A stretch of 64,000 bases of DNA from Glossina fuscipes (lineage: Eukaryota; Arthropoda; Insecta; Diptera; Glossinidae): NCBI RefSeq assembly GCF_014805625.2, contig NW_023998415.1, forward strand, positions 8,991,574 to 9,055,573, read 5' to 3'. A model generated the notes under the pieces. That model did no database searches, was not told the DNA's origin, and worked only from the letters and a program-made list of their open reading frames with translations. Positions 23,083-36,247 of this stretch are shown here, in pieces. Position 1 is the first letter of the stretch. Every line of letters starts with the position of its first letter. A program made the position numbers and the translations under genes.

Positions 23083-25900
23083 TTGGACGATATTGAAATA
23101 GATATGACGTTTATTGTTAGCTGCTGCTATTTAGATTCCAATCGTTTTGCTTATACTTTAGATGCCTGTACATACTTTGAAAACCTTATGGTCCTTATTT
23201 ATATTGTGCAATTTATTCGCAGGCACTGAGATGGATGAATGAATGGAGTTTACTCTTGGTTCTGCTTATTTGTACGCAAAATGTCTCTCTACATTTTTGT
23301 ATCTACCAGGGATTTTATCAAACATTGCCGCCATAGTTTGTTAGAGAGCTTATTACAAGTTTGGTGCTTATGCTGTAAGTCTCGAATTTTGAATATAATA
23401 ACCTGTCTACTAGGAGTCGAAGGAAATATTACTGGACAGAGAACGTGGTTAGAATTAAAATTGAGGGTAATTTGACATAAAAATTAAGTGGACAAAATTT
23501 GAAACACGGGTCTAGAGGTTTCACGACCCTATTTCACACAAAATTTCTTATGGACAGTACTCGCTTCAAAGGAAGATATAATATTGAATACTCTATGATA
23601 TAAATTGGTCCTTGGTGGCAATGCAGCAGAAAAATTTACCGCACTGAATTTAGATCGCATAGGCCTAGATTTGCTACCCCACCACTACATATAGGGATTC
23701 ATGTGAAAAAGCAAGCCTTTCTATGAACGCTAGTTGTTGCATTGACCATTCTCCAATGGGTAACGTATGACTTCATATCAAAATAATCTATAAGTTTTAT
23801 CGCGTTATTAAGAAAATGAATGAATGAATGACTACATTAGGCGCATTCGTGTAGGGTATGTAAGTATCGGCCTTGCTCGATTATGTTCTTACTTCTTCGG
23901 TTATAGAAGAACGTTATCATTTGAATGTCTTTTCCAGTTTCTGAAATAGAGAACATTTACAGATCATCTCTTCTTAGTTTCTTTGTTTCGCTAAGGGGTG
24001 TTGCAAATTTGAGCAGTTTAAGTAAACATTTTGCGAATTATGCGAATTTATATTTGAAGAGCATTAGAAATAATATCAGCGATCTCTCTAATAGTCGTAT
24101 TTTTCGATTATCGAACACACTTTGTTTAATATGTATACATATATAGATATATATATTTATTTATTTTTTTTCATTTTTGCATTAGTAAAATATGTATCTA
24201 CCAAAGACCACATACTTCGCATCATATATGACAGTTTCTAAACCGTTTGGGAAACATTTGCACCTTTCACACTTCGTGGTTGCGACAGAATGTTCGTATC
24301 AAAAACTCTTACACATGCGTATAATTTACGCAAAATTTGACAAAAAAAAAAAAAAAAAAAAAATATCTGCTAATTCTTAATTATTTGCTCGTTCGCCTAA
24401 AAGTCCTCGAAACTAGGTGCATTAGCGCCTATATTAGTGATAGCGCAATCAACACAAACATGCCTCAACGCCATACGAAAATTCTTCTTGCTTTCTGAGT
24501 ATTTCGTCACGTACATGCTGTGTTATAATTTTAAGACGTTCTCGATCATTTTAAAATCAATGAGTGCTTCCAAACACACACACACACACACACACACATT
24601 TCTGTATTGTTTTGTTTTATAATACTAAGTTTGTAGGACTGCCAAAGGGGTCGTGTGCATCTCCAAGCGCACGCAATAGAGGTTAGTTTTTGCATAGCAC
24701 GTTGTTCGTATGTCCAGCGATCTTATAAATTTTCAATTAAAAAGATCCTTCAATAATATTCACATCTATGAGGTAAATACACAATCATTTAAGCTGTAGA
24801 AGGTATTATTCACTCACTCACAAATAATAAAAGAAATAGACAGACATTCGACATGAAAAGTTTTTTAGCTTAAGCCAAAATGAATATTTGTTGTTGTCGT
24901 TGTTTTTTTTTTTTTTTCTAGTTTTTTTTCATACAATTTTTCTTTTAGATGTAAATATTTTTATGATTCATGCTTTTATTGCTCTGTTGTTAGCTCTAAG
25001 TTCATTGCCTTTGTTTATCTCTTTTGTATATGGCGCATAGGCAGGCAAGTGTGCCGGTATGAAATTAGGGGTTAGAAACTCAAAATAAATTATTCAAATT
25101 AAAGCCCCTTTAGCGTTGTAACCTAAACATTAACCAGGCGCATGCAATATGTCAATTAAGTTAACACATTTAAACTTGACTAACATTGACATTCAAATTA
25201 CTATTCGGCAGCCCACAAGATATTTGGACTTTGTATTATAAAACTTACACTTAACTCGCATTAGCTACACAACAATGTCAACATTTCGAGCTTACTCTTC
25301 GAACTTGAAAATTTTATTTCTTTTATTAATTATTATATATTGTAATTCATTTATTTTATAAAGTTTCTAAAGCTAAATGAATGAATGTAACGATTACGAC
25401 TATGCATGCGCGCCGTAGGATCTTTAGCACGCATTAGCATTTAACTCGAGACAGTGGTCTTGTACGGTCTCGAACTCCAAGTCTATGATTTTCAATCGCA
25501 TTTTATCTTCTAAGTAAACCAAGCGAAATTGTTGAATTTTTAATTAACTAAAGATAACTTTGTGAATTCTGTTGCATGTTAATTGACTATTAACGAGCAC
25601 AAGATGTCGTATTCATTTGTTTTCAAAACTTCGGACAAATACAAAATAAATAATTATTTTAAAAATTAAGATTAAAATAGCACTGTTACGTCTAAACGAA
25701 TAGCGATTTAGCTCTAATCGATTGTTTCTGAGCAATTATAGTATAAAATAATGGATAGCAAATTTTATTCTTTCGATAGTCGCTCTCTTTTCTTACGATG
25801 TTATTTTCCGCATTTCGAAAAGTAGATGAAATGAAATATAAAAGATTATATGTAGGAAGTCAAAGGGTTCACTTGTTCGCTTCGGTGAAAATCAATAATT
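23083..25900. other. AT-rich sequence without a supported gene
   Basis: Holds an A-run (about 24341-24362) and an (AC)n repeat (24573-24598). The short ORFs on the + strand are not convincing. Confidence 0.4.
24573..24598. repeat. (AC)n microsatellite
   Basis: Thirteen AC dinucleotides without interruption. Confidence 0.95.
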
Positions 25901-25904
25901 ACAG

Positions 25905-26250
25905 TCGGTCAAGCGAAAAGACTTACAAAATCTTCTGGTATAGCGTATAGGCTAGTGGAGCGACCTACTTACGCTCTCCGGCTTCTACAAGGATCATAAC
26001 TCCGTCAGATATCATTTGGCAAATAAAGATAGTTCTGATACCGATCCAGATTGGCAGATTCTGTCAAGAGAAAAGTGAAAGGTATCCTTATATTCTAGGC
26101 GAATGTGCGGCCATCTGCAGCCTTAGACGCTGGGTGTTTAGCGGACATGCGCTAATGCCAGACACAGCACGATAGTTTGAACCAAAGAAGATGGCATAAT
26201 TTATGAGAATCCTAAAGCTAGAGTACTAGAGAGAGGAGAATGGGTAAAGA
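25905..26250 (+). pseudogene. Non-LTR retrotransposon remnant (ORF2 C-terminus)
   Basis: Two + strand frames, joined by one frame change near 26050, give LTLSGFYKDHNSVRYHLANK, then RFCQEKSERYPYILGECAAI and CSLRRWVFSG, then FEPKKMA and FMRIL. The order 'L.G....N.RYHL', then 'CRFC.E....ILGEC.AL..RR', then 'LKP..L..FI' is the end of the RNase H domain and Cys-rich tail of jockey/CR1-type reverse transcriptase proteins. In-frame stops (after DTAR and KKMA) and the frame change show it is dead. Only the 3' end is present, typical of 5'-truncated LINE insertions. Confidence 0.65.
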
Positions 26251-27560
26251 CAATAAATCTCTCAGCTCGCGTTACCCACATAACAATTCAATTCCATTAC
26301 AATTCTTGTACTCATATCGCGAAAACAAATTTTTAATCGCCTTCTTTTAGGACAATTGTTCTTCCCATCTTCAATTTTAAAAGCTACGAAGATTTGATAA
26401 GCATATGGCGGAATAACGAAAAACGTGATCCTCATTGAAATTTTCAAAGAAGATGTTTCATCCCAGGATACCGGCTATAATCACTGTTTAAACGATTAAA
26501 AACGATTCACAAAACAAAGAATGGTAAAAATGTAAAAATACATAAACACAAAGAGACACAGCGAGGAGACAGAAACGTTATCACCTGAATTATTTTCGAA
26601 AGTTACCAATTCAAAGCATCCTTCGATCTGAATTGTTTTGAAAAAAAAAAAATCATGCTTTGATTTTTTGAGTCGCCATTAGGAGCATGGTGTTGTACAT
26701 ATCATAAGCTTTATTATAGCCTTACGAAAGGATGGGCACTGAACGCGTTCCACATTAGCTCATTAATCTGGATCATGCTTTGCTACAAAAAACAACGAGA
26801 ATGGGGGAAGAGACGTGAAACAACGTATTTAGGGTACGGGAACGGTTCAGTTCATATAGCAGAATATGTGCAAGATATTTAGGTAATATTTTTTTGAAAC
26901 GTTTCGAGAGTCGCGTTGAGCTAATTAGCATTTGCTTGCTTCGACGACGATTGTACCAGAACATGAGCAGCAATGTGAAGTGAGATTTCAAGAAACGCAA
27001 ATGTCCACTGGCCTAGTATGCAAAAATTGCCAGAGCAGAGAGAGTTTTGGTCCGTATCTTCTGTTAACATCAATTGCTATGTTCTTGGAATAAAAATAAA
27101 AAAAACACCAGCATTTCGTAACTGTTAGGAACTTTTAAATTTGCTCGTCCCTCAATATCATGTAATTGCAGAAATTTACGCGAAATGTGTTCAAAAAAAA
27201 AAAAAAATTTACTTATTATTGTTCGTCGACATATTTTTGGTCATCCTCAACGTAAAGAGTGTAAAGTTATACTTAAATATAACGGGCGAAGACACAACAC
27301 CAAATCTTTTTTTTATAGAGCTCTGTTAAGCCGTTAACAGAATTCTATTAAACGAAGTCTCGGAAGGAGTTCAAGTAAAACATAGTTAAAATAGAACGTT
27401 TCGAGAATTTTTCTAAAAAATATTACAAAACAAAAACATGGCGTTATATTATTTGGTTAAAACTTGGTATGAGATAGTTTTTGCACTACGTCAGAAATGA
27501 GGTTGAAAAAGCGAAAGTTTGCTTACATCATTGCAAAGGCTAATAATTGAAAATTCACGC
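26251..27560. other. AT-rich sequence without a supported gene
   Basis: ORFs at 26262-26447 and 26773-27000 (both minus) and 27141-27329 (+) show no family features. A-runs occur near 26640 and 27194. Confidence 0.4.
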
Positions 27561-27564
27561 TATA

Positions 27565-28040
27565 CTAGTTTAGTTTTTTCGTGAGGCATCGCCTAGTCAC
27601 TACAATTTTTTGGTTTGTGTCTTTGCTGTACATATTTAAATATAATTTCACAATCCTTCCCAAAGGAATTCCCCTTAGGTGTACTACATACTTGTACCAG
27701 GGCTTTCTCCAATCCTCGAAACACAGCTGATATCGGCTTTGTGGTATCGCCTTGAGCTCTTTCAGCGATGCGGTCTTCATCGCCTTAATCATGGCAAAAG
27801 TCTGTCGTGCCTGATTACGTATTTGTTTTTAGGCAAAAAATACGGCAGTTCTTCTGTACAAAATCCAGCAATTTCGAAACAAAATTCGATACGAGACGTT
27901 TCATGCCCAAAAAATCCGAAAAAATTGCACGGTATGAGCGAAACGATACGTCGACATTATCATCAACTTTTCTAATAATGATTCGATGATGCTCCATAAT
28001 AATTTTCTTCACTGCTTCAAAGTTTCAATCGGTTGTTGAG
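27565..28040 (-). pseudogene. Internally deleted mariner transposase remnant
   Basis: On the minus strand the left-hand protein part reads KKIIMEHHRIIIRKVDDNVD, then SYRAIFSDFLGMKRLVSNFV and SKLLDFVQKN. This is the helix-turn-helix and linker of mariner transposases, usually 'R.T.RE.ADD..IS..S...I..D.LGMKRV....VPKLL'. After about 60 codons it jumps to SLKELKAIPQSRYQLCFEDW, then RKPWYKYVV, the usual C-terminal 'L.AIP...Y..CFEDWKKRWHKC' tail, in a different frame. The whole catalytic core with its three Asp residues is missing. It is a dead deletion derivative. Inverted termini were not located. Confidence 0.72.
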
Positions 28041-31033
28041 TCGAGCGTACGTAGCCCACGAAATTTTAAAAGTCCTCTTTTATTTTTTGTAAGCACACCT
28101 TGTCTGAAGATCGTCCTAGCAAATAAAAAAAGACGGAACGAATTGTTTTGTGTTTTTGTATAACCATCAATTAAGAACCCACAAATTCTAAAGAAGAAGT
28201 GCTTATCGGTGTTTTTAATAGAACGTTACTTGTCTGTGCCCATAGCATGGGGCATGTCTCATATCCCTAACATTTGGTTGGATTATTATCCAGATTAAAA
28301 ACCAAATTCGTGTCTAGTAACCAGCACATACATCATGAATAGATTTCCTCCTCTTCATAAAAGAACAAGGCCGTGGATGGTTGGAGTTTTTATTTTGTGG
28401 AAATTTGCGATCACTACGCTTATTTCGAAGACTTGAAAGTGATGATTCCGAGGTGAGGAAAAAAGACAATCCAGGGGCATATAGGAAATTTTAAGTTGCT
28501 AAAGTACAAGTAATTTTTGGCGAAACCGTGACTAAGGATGATGATTAGTAACAGGTTATGCAATTGCATTAAATTGCGTGAAGAGAGAAACGGTTGCAAT
28601 ATCCGAAAGAGCACATTAAAGATTAATTTTCTAGCATGGAAACATAGCAAGAAGGAAGTGTTGTGTCATTACTCTACGCTACTGCAGTCATTGGATATTC
28701 TCTCCTAATTAATACCTATGCCATAGATGCTTTTGTGCGTGGTCTCAAAAGACCAGATGAGTTTTTGGCGTAGAATAAAATATTTTTATTATCATCTTTT
28801 TCAACTATGCTTTAAAACAAAAACCAACCAGTGATCAGTGTGCCTTTGATCAATGACAGTAACTTATCTGTACGCCAGTTATATCAATTTGACTAACGTT
28901 AGACATGAACTTGGTGCACGTCACAGAAACGGGAAAAACCTTACAATACTTACTTTACTTCTGTTTAGATCGTAGTAATAATCCGGACTTTGCCCGGGTG
29001 TCTGTATCGGTAAGTCAAACTTACTATCTTCTAGCTTTTAGCTATAAACATTTGGATACTTTATTATGCTTTTTGCGGTTGTCATTGGTACAGAAGACGA
29101 AGAAACATAATGATTAATAAACAGTGCGAATAGGTTCAATCACAAATTCCAATTTGTTTGCTTGAGAAAAATTTTCTTTCATTTTCGCTGATGCGATTTA
29201 TACGCCATGGAGATGAATGAATTACTGCTTCAAGCGTTTGATAAAATATGACGGCGACGCCATTCGAAAAGGAAACTGACTCATTAGTGCGAATTCAGAG
29301 AATTTTCCTCCGCGTGTACAAAAAAAAAAAAAAAAAAAAAAAACAACAAAAACAACAACAAATACGAAAAAGAAAATTACATATGGTTTAGTACGAATAT
29401 TTCTTATCCACTTTCACGTCAAATTAAATTAGATCATTAAATTATTTACAGATGATGTGAGCAAAGCATAAAATAGTAGACATTTAAGTAAATTTGTTAG
29501 AGCAATAGGCAGAGTTGTGAGATTTGTAGACATCAGTTACCCTGGAAAGCTAGCGGTTACTTTTGTTGATTGATATCTCGTCTGTTCTCCGATAAAATTA
29601 TAGAGCTGGCCGTCCTCGCCTCTAGTTAAGTGCTAGTTAAAACCTGCACCTCGCTTCAGATGAAGATTAAGAAAAGCAAGCCATAATAGAAAGCATCGTT
29701 TAACTCTCCTTTTTCTATAAAGGCTAAGTCCACTTGCACGACCTATTACATATGATATAAAATATTTAATATGTCTATTTTACAAGGAGTATTATATTCA
29801 TGTATATATATATATATATATATAGGTATATGAGAAAACTACATGGAATTTATACAAAAATGCCATACCATGTGGAAAGTGTATAAAGAAGCCACAATGT
29901 CTGACATTAAATAAGAGATGAGATCAAAACAATAACACACAACAGTAATAGTCACAAAACATTTATCAGCAGGAGTTACATACAATAATACTTTAGTGCC
30001 ATGCCGCTAAAGTGAGTGTAAGTTAAATGGTCGCTATGAAACTAAAGCTTCCAACTCTTCTTAAAACAAACTTGTTTCAAATGTGAAAAACAAAAAAAAA
30101 AAAAACAAAAAAAGAAAAATCAACAATTATTTGACTGAAAGGTGTAAACGGGGACAGAAAACAAAAAAAAAAAAGTTAAATTGTGGCACCAGCGATTTAT
30201 CAATGAAACTTTGCTTTTTCATCATCGTCAACAACCGTCAACCGTCAACCACATGCTCGTCATTATGATTCAAATGACAAGAAAAGTGATTCGATTTGAT
30301 TTGAATTGCCGCTGAAAGTAAACAATTGAAATATACGTGCGCGTCGTACGTAGCGTTGCGTTAGGATGTTTGAAAACAAAACACAAAACTATTCTTGTTT
30401 TTGTTGGCACTCATTTTCTCCCATATGTGATTGAAAGCGAAAATAATGAAAAAAAAAAAAAAAAAAAAAAAACGCGTTCAGCAAGTTAAACTTAACATAT
30501 AAGTTTATATACGTATGCGACGATGACAAAGCAAAGTTTATTGTTATTGGGACAGCAACAATAATAATAACGAAAAGAACAACAACAACAACAACACAAG
30601 CAACAAAAAGAATAAAAAATGATAACAATGACGACAACGACGACGAGGACGAGGACGTCACCAAAAGTTATTATTAAACAATAACCCACCAACACACGTA
30701 ACGGTTAAAATGACAATTCGACAGAGAAACTGACAATTTTTGACTCGCAGACAAACAGAAAATGACACTGTGTCTGCGCCGAACAAGAAAAATAAAACAA
30801 TTAATAGAAATTGAAAGTCGCACAATGTCTGTTAGCTTAGAGTCGTGATTTTTTCTTCTTTTTTTTTTTTCTTTTTTGGGTATATATTTCTTCTCTTATA
30901 TTTATTTTTGTATTTGAAAATTTGGTAATTGAAATTAATGAGAAAAAACCACTCGAAATTGTTCTTGTCGTAACAGTTATTTTTGTTTTTACTTATTTTT
31001 TTTTATTTTTATTTGTTTTATTTTACTTTAAGG
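28041..31033. other. AT-rich sequence with simple repeats
   Basis: No supported gene. It contains an A-run (about 29320-29342), an AT tract (29803-29824), A-runs at 30090-30112 and 30447-30471, and CAA/GACGACGA-rich simple sequence at 30550-30660. The 30560-30850 part looks like fly untranslated leader but has no support. Confidence 0.4.
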
Positions 31034-31258
31034 GCAATTTCTCAAGAGCAAACAGAAGAGAATTCCCAGGAATTGCAGATGATTTTATTTCCTAAGGGAG
31101 TTTATCTTCACTTATACATCCCCCTTGAATGTGGGCAAATGTTAAAGATTGATAAAAGTCTTTTTAGGCAAATTATTTTTTTCAACGGTTTTTTTTTTTT
31201 TAATAAAGCAAATGAAAACACGAGTTCGTTAAGCTCACTTCTATCAAAATTACTATAA
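31034..31258 (+). CDS. Possible exon behind a strong splice acceptor
   Basis: A pyrimidine run of about 50 bases ending ACTTTAAG precedes an open frame. Its first 40 residues are polar and protein-like (AISQEQTEENSQELQMILF, then PKGVYLHLYIPLECG). It then runs into a T-tract that reads as poly-Phe, and on to a stop near an AATAAA. No donor or family was recognised. It may be a terminal exon or chance. Confidence 0.18.
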   Translation, partial: AISQEQTEENSQELQMILFPKGVYLHLYIPLECGQMLKIDKSLFRQIIFFNGFFFFNKANENTSSLSSLLSKLL

Positions 31259-31265
31259 TGGTAGT

Positions 31266-31485
31266 GTATGTATGTATACATGCGAATGGGTGGCTGCCCC
31301 TTTGTCCGTCTGGATGAAGTTCATGTCAAGCTTTAAGGCTGATCAAGGGCGTTCTTTGGCTATGTATATATGAATGGATGAATGTATGTATGTATACATG
31401 CGAATGGGTGGCTGCCCCTTTGTCCGTCTGGATGAAGTTCATGTCAAACTTTAAGGCTGATCAAGGGCGTTCTTTGGCTATGTAC
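31266..31485. repeat. Near-perfect tandem duplication, 118-bp unit
   Basis: The block starting GTATGTATGTATACATGCG and running through 'GTCCGTCTGGATGAAG' to GTTCTTTGGCTATGTA occurs at 31266 and again at 31384, an offset of 118. The two are almost identical over about 100 bases. I see one difference (CAAGCTTTAAGG against CAAACTTTAAGG). Such identity in decayed surroundings means a recent duplication or an assembly artefact. Confidence 0.9.
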
Positions 31486-33955
31486 GTCTACGCCCTACGA
31501 ACGCGAAGACATGTCTAGTATATCAACATCTATTCATGACGTAAATAATGAGATTAAGAATAGATTATTAAATATAAAGGAATTATGAATGAAAAAAATA
31601 AGGAATTAGTGTAATGAGTGTAATTATAATGAAGAATTATTGGTGATCTACGAAAGCAGAACAAGATCACCGACAATCCAATAAAAATTAAATTGACTTC
31701 TAATCTGACAAGCAACTCGTATTCATTATCAATTCGTAATGCCGGCATACATATATTAAAAGTAATGTTTAATAACTTTTAACGGACCCTACATATGCAT
31801 ACAAACATATTAATTGCAAGTAATGTTTTCAATTGCTTGGTAAAGATATTTCCCTTCAAAAAAATTTAAATTTTCTCATTGATATCGGAACCAGAATATA
31901 CTGCGTAACGAACGACATCACATTACTCATAGCGCATTATTTCATTACTACGTATACTCGCACACATACACATATATTCTCATCGTTCAGTGTCGATCAA
32001 ATTATCATTATCCATTGTTATAAAACCAGTCAGGTACCAATGCCGGCACTGGCGGCATGTGTAACTCCATCGGTATTGATTTTCAAATTTCAAATTTGAA
32101 TTTCAAATTGATTAACACACAATAGAAGTCTTAACTGCATTATTTATACTTAATGTGCCAGTCACTTCGGTGAATATCATGGGATTCTTTCACTTTCGAG
32201 TGTAAACATTTCAAAGACAAATATTTTTTTTTTTTTTTTTTTTTTTTTTGTTATCACTTTAATCAAAGCTATAGGAAATCCCACGTTACTTGGAACGCAG
32301 CATTTATTCTAACTAATAGAAATTGCATTTTGATCTGTGCAATGAACGAACGCTTATACTTAAGCTGTCCATTTAGCTATCTCCTGTATATAAAAAAAGT
32401 CGGCTAATGTACAAACAAGGTGAAGATAAAAAATAGTCAGAAATACTCTACGATAATTCTCTGCATTTCTGTATTTTTCTTCTTTATCCATTTAGCGCAT
32501 AGCATTATAAAATATACATATATATATATATATATATTTTTTTTTATATCAAAGCGAAAGCTAATTGGCTTGCACGGGATCGTGAACAGTCGGATTTGAT
32601 AAATTTAATCTCTTAGTGATCTCACTAAGGGCATACGGTTCTTTTTTGTTTTCTTTTCATCAGCTTCAAGCGGCTTTCCAAAGCATTTCTCTTCGATGAC
32701 AAAATTTTCCACAACGAAATTTGGCAAACCATTCTTCGCCCTGGCGTTTTTATCAATACATCGCCTTCCTACACATGCAATAACTTTTTTTCTTGCTTGA
32801 GCGGCAATTAAATCTTTTCGATAATAAAAAATCGAAAATATGTCGAAAATGCTGGAATGGGACACCGAACAAAAACATAAAACAGGAACATGGAACCCTA
32901 CTTCAACTGTTGTCAGAATAAATAATGTCAATGCGGCTTAGATGTGAAGTTGGTCATGCAAAATTCCAATTAAGTCCCCTGTCGAAAAAGAACAAGCAAA
33001 ATGGCTTTCCGAACACTTTAGTATTTCTGTAGCATTTTTCATTTTTCGAGCAACCGATTCGTTCTTCATAAAGACAAAGATTTGAATTTTTAAATAAATT
33101 AGAAGATAAATCATCTAGCACCACTTGTTTGGAAGCTTTCGAAGGAATCAAGGGAGTAAAGAACAAGAAAATTACTTCACATTAAATGAGTTTGGTTTAG
33201 TTAAACTACCGGACTACGAGATTCTGCTATACTAGCGACCCATCATGCACATCTTTATGAATGACGAGGCAACTATTTCATACAAGTTTGATGTCTGCGA
33301 ACGCTCTCTGAACATCGCTTCTAGCTTACTATAGACTATAGTGCTAACTGCACCGTAATTACAGTACATGTTAAGATTAAAATTACTTGCGTTAGGAACC
33401 GCTAGCGGTGAAGCATTTTTTCCCGCCAATCTAATATATATTAATTATTGTCTACCGACCGAAGTCCTGTACGATTAGTACACATGTACTATAATATTAA
33501 GATTCTACCTTATTGTGCAGCATTTTTCAACTAAAACATATAGATAAATATATAACTAAATGGACGTGAGGAGCGCCGATACTTGAAGAGCACATACTGT
33601 TCGATAACAGCTGAAGCATTTTTCTAATCAATTTCGCAACTTATAGGTAAACATAGTTTTGCTAAAAAATGCACTTTCTCCTCTTTCCTTGCATATCAAC
33701 CAATTGGGATAATTTGTGTTTGTATAGCCGAGACTTTGATTAAATTTCGATTGTTCGCAATGTGCGATCTACCAGATATCATCCAATACAAAGCATTAAT
33801 TTTTAGGCGTGAATACGTGAAGATGTTAGCTCGAATGAAATATGTTCGGGATAAGCAAGTTTCTTTCGCATGCGATGAGTGTTCCATGGTTCTAAGTTAC
33901 ATCTTTCGAAACGACCAATTTGGTCCATTTTCAATATCAGCCTACGTGCAAAAAC
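31486..33955. other. AT-rich sequence without a supported gene
   Basis: Contains a T-run (32224-32250) and an AT tract (about 32516-32537). The 108-codon minus ORF at 32605-32931 shows no recognisable domain. Confidence 0.4.
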
Positions 33956-33959
33956 TTCC

Positions 33960-34195
33960 AATGTTTCTACCAAGTTTGAAGTCGATATCTTCATTTTCGC
34001 GATCAAGAGAGTTTCAGCAACAAAAACCTCGCAGACGGACAGGCATGGCTTTATCAGTTCAGAATATCATGCTGATCAAGAATATATATGTACCTTATAG
34101 GGTCTCCTTCCTTTTGGCTTCCTTTTGGGAGTTACATACATTATGGGAAAAAACTGAATGAATATATGCCCATCTTATAGTTGTGGGTATAAAAA
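33960..34195 (-). repeat. Dispersed repeat, second family
   Basis: The + strand has 'AAGTCGATATCTTCATTTTC', CAGACGGACAGGCATGGC, 'CATGCTGATCAAGAATATAT' and 'CCTTATAGGGTCTCC', ending near GGGTATAAA. I associate this string of blocks with a common dispersed element of higher flies, usually read from the other strand. It is clearly different from family A. The two ORFs across it (33736-34161 and 33879-34100) are probably by-products. Copy number in this window is one, so the call rests on recollection. Confidence 0.4.
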
Positions 34196-35816
34196 TTACC
34201 TGAATGTAGGCTCCGTTTACCTAGAACCATGAAACTAGTCTAAATAAATTTTCGCGTGAGTACGAACCGCTTTCGCGGACAAACAGATGACTAGATGAAT
34301 ATAATTCCCAATAAAAAAAGTATATACAATTCAATTAAATTCGAAAGCGAATAATAAAATCGCAGTATTTTCGTACTTTGCCAATTAGGGGTAAGGCAAC
34401 AATGTACTCAAATACGAAATGCGAACGAATTGCTTTTTAATTCTAATGAAAGAAATTCGAATTGGATCCCTTCGGCTTATGGTGTCAAGTGAAGTAAGTG
34501 CCTTACTTTTCGACAAACAAATTTCCTATTAAAGTACATGAGTACTTGAGGAAGTATTTTAAAGAAGAAGAAAAAGAAGAAGAAATAGAAGAGTTGAGAA
34601 GCATTCAGCCAATTTAATGTAATAAGTTGCTTTTATGTAAATGGCGACAAAGAGGCGCCAACACATGATATCGGCCAATTTTAAATCAATCTACACCGTA
34701 TACGTAACATTTAACTAAACGCAATAAAATTATAAGTATTTTGTAGCAACAAAAGCTTTTGAACTGCTGTGACAACTGTCAGTTTATGTTACTTTTTCTC
34801 CTTTTTTTTTTTTTAAATAAAACCCACACTCTTGAAATCTACTCTCTCTCATACATTATTCACCTGGTGTTATTAGCAAAGTAAAATTTCCCGTTGATTT
34901 TTACTTCTTTTTTGGTATGTTTTTTTTTTTTTTTTTTTAATTTTTTTCACATTTACATATCAGTGCGTTTTAAATGTCTTTGCTCTGTCACAATTTGTTT
35001 CCGAATAATTTTACAAAAATATGCAATTTCTTGGTTTAAGTCGTGCCTGCAGTTCAATTGGGATGAGATTTGAACGCACAAGTTATGGAAGTAAATTAAC
35101 ATAAGAAAAAGAAAAAAACTTAAAATTATTTTTTTTTTTTTTTTTTTTTTTTCATTAAAACCAAAATATGTTTCTTTACCATTTTTCCATAAACACAAAA
35201 AAAAAATTAAAAAAAAAAAGAAAATAAAAAAAAGTAATTAATTGTTTTGATTTGTTTTGATTTGTGTTTTCTTTTTTTTTTTTTTTTTTTTTTTTTTTCG
35301 ATAGATGCATATATGTATGTATATAGCATAGCATAGCATTCACTCACCGTCGGTGGGCGTATCAATGAAAAGGAGTCATAATGATGGATTGTTTGGCTTT
35401 GCATGTACATCATGCCGCAGACTGACTCTGTAATTTCTTTGATGTTTGAAACTGAGCGCACATTTTGTATTACTTTTTATGCGATCTCAGTTTCATATCA
35501 TTGGAAAGTTTCCTTATAAGCCGGACGAGCACATCATATAGTTAACGATTTTATGCAGTTTATTGCTTGTTTACGAACTTATCAATCACCGAATGAAGAA
35601 ATGATATTTTCATCTGATATTTTCTACATGATTGCAATTAAATCAATCACACGTTTTATGCGCTTTCGTTTTCTTTTTCATTTGATTAGTTAGCTATACA
35701 TTTTATAAGTTTACATATATATAGTCTATATATTCAAGCATGTATTTATGTATAGGCTCAATTGATTTATTGATGATAACGTTTTTATGGTTTTTGATTT
35801 TTAATTTTTTTTTTCA

Positions 35817-35855
<39 letters not shown>

Positions 35856-36215
35856 CGTCAAGAGTATAGTTGTGCATTACTTTTTCTAATGATGAATGAA
35901 TACTTTTAAAATACCATGTAGATGTGATGTAAATCATATAATAATCTCATCTACAATCTAATCGTATATAACTTTTCCCATGAACTACATAGCATAAAAT
36001 GAAAAGCAATATCTTTCGATCCTTTGTGTTTTTTTTTTTTTTTTTGTCAAGAAACGATATTATTTAATTCTCTGTTTCGAAAGATAGCCGTCCGTACTAT
36101 TCTCAAAGGTTCTGCATCCCATGTTAGCCCAACTTTCTTAGGTAGGCCAGGGTATAGGGTGGCCGAGAGCATAAGATCAATCCTTCCCTTAAGCAAGTTC
36201 ATGTGTAATCATCAC

Positions 36216-36247
<32 letters not shown>

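Noticed and set aside
33736..34161. 141-codon + strand ORF, with open frames on the other strand
   Set aside because: It covers a dispersed repeat and has no domain. The overlapping frames on both strands point to chance openness.
35040..35090. Possible further SINE piece (GAGATTTGAACGCAC)
   Set aside because: Only the B-box-like string matches; the body and A box are absent.
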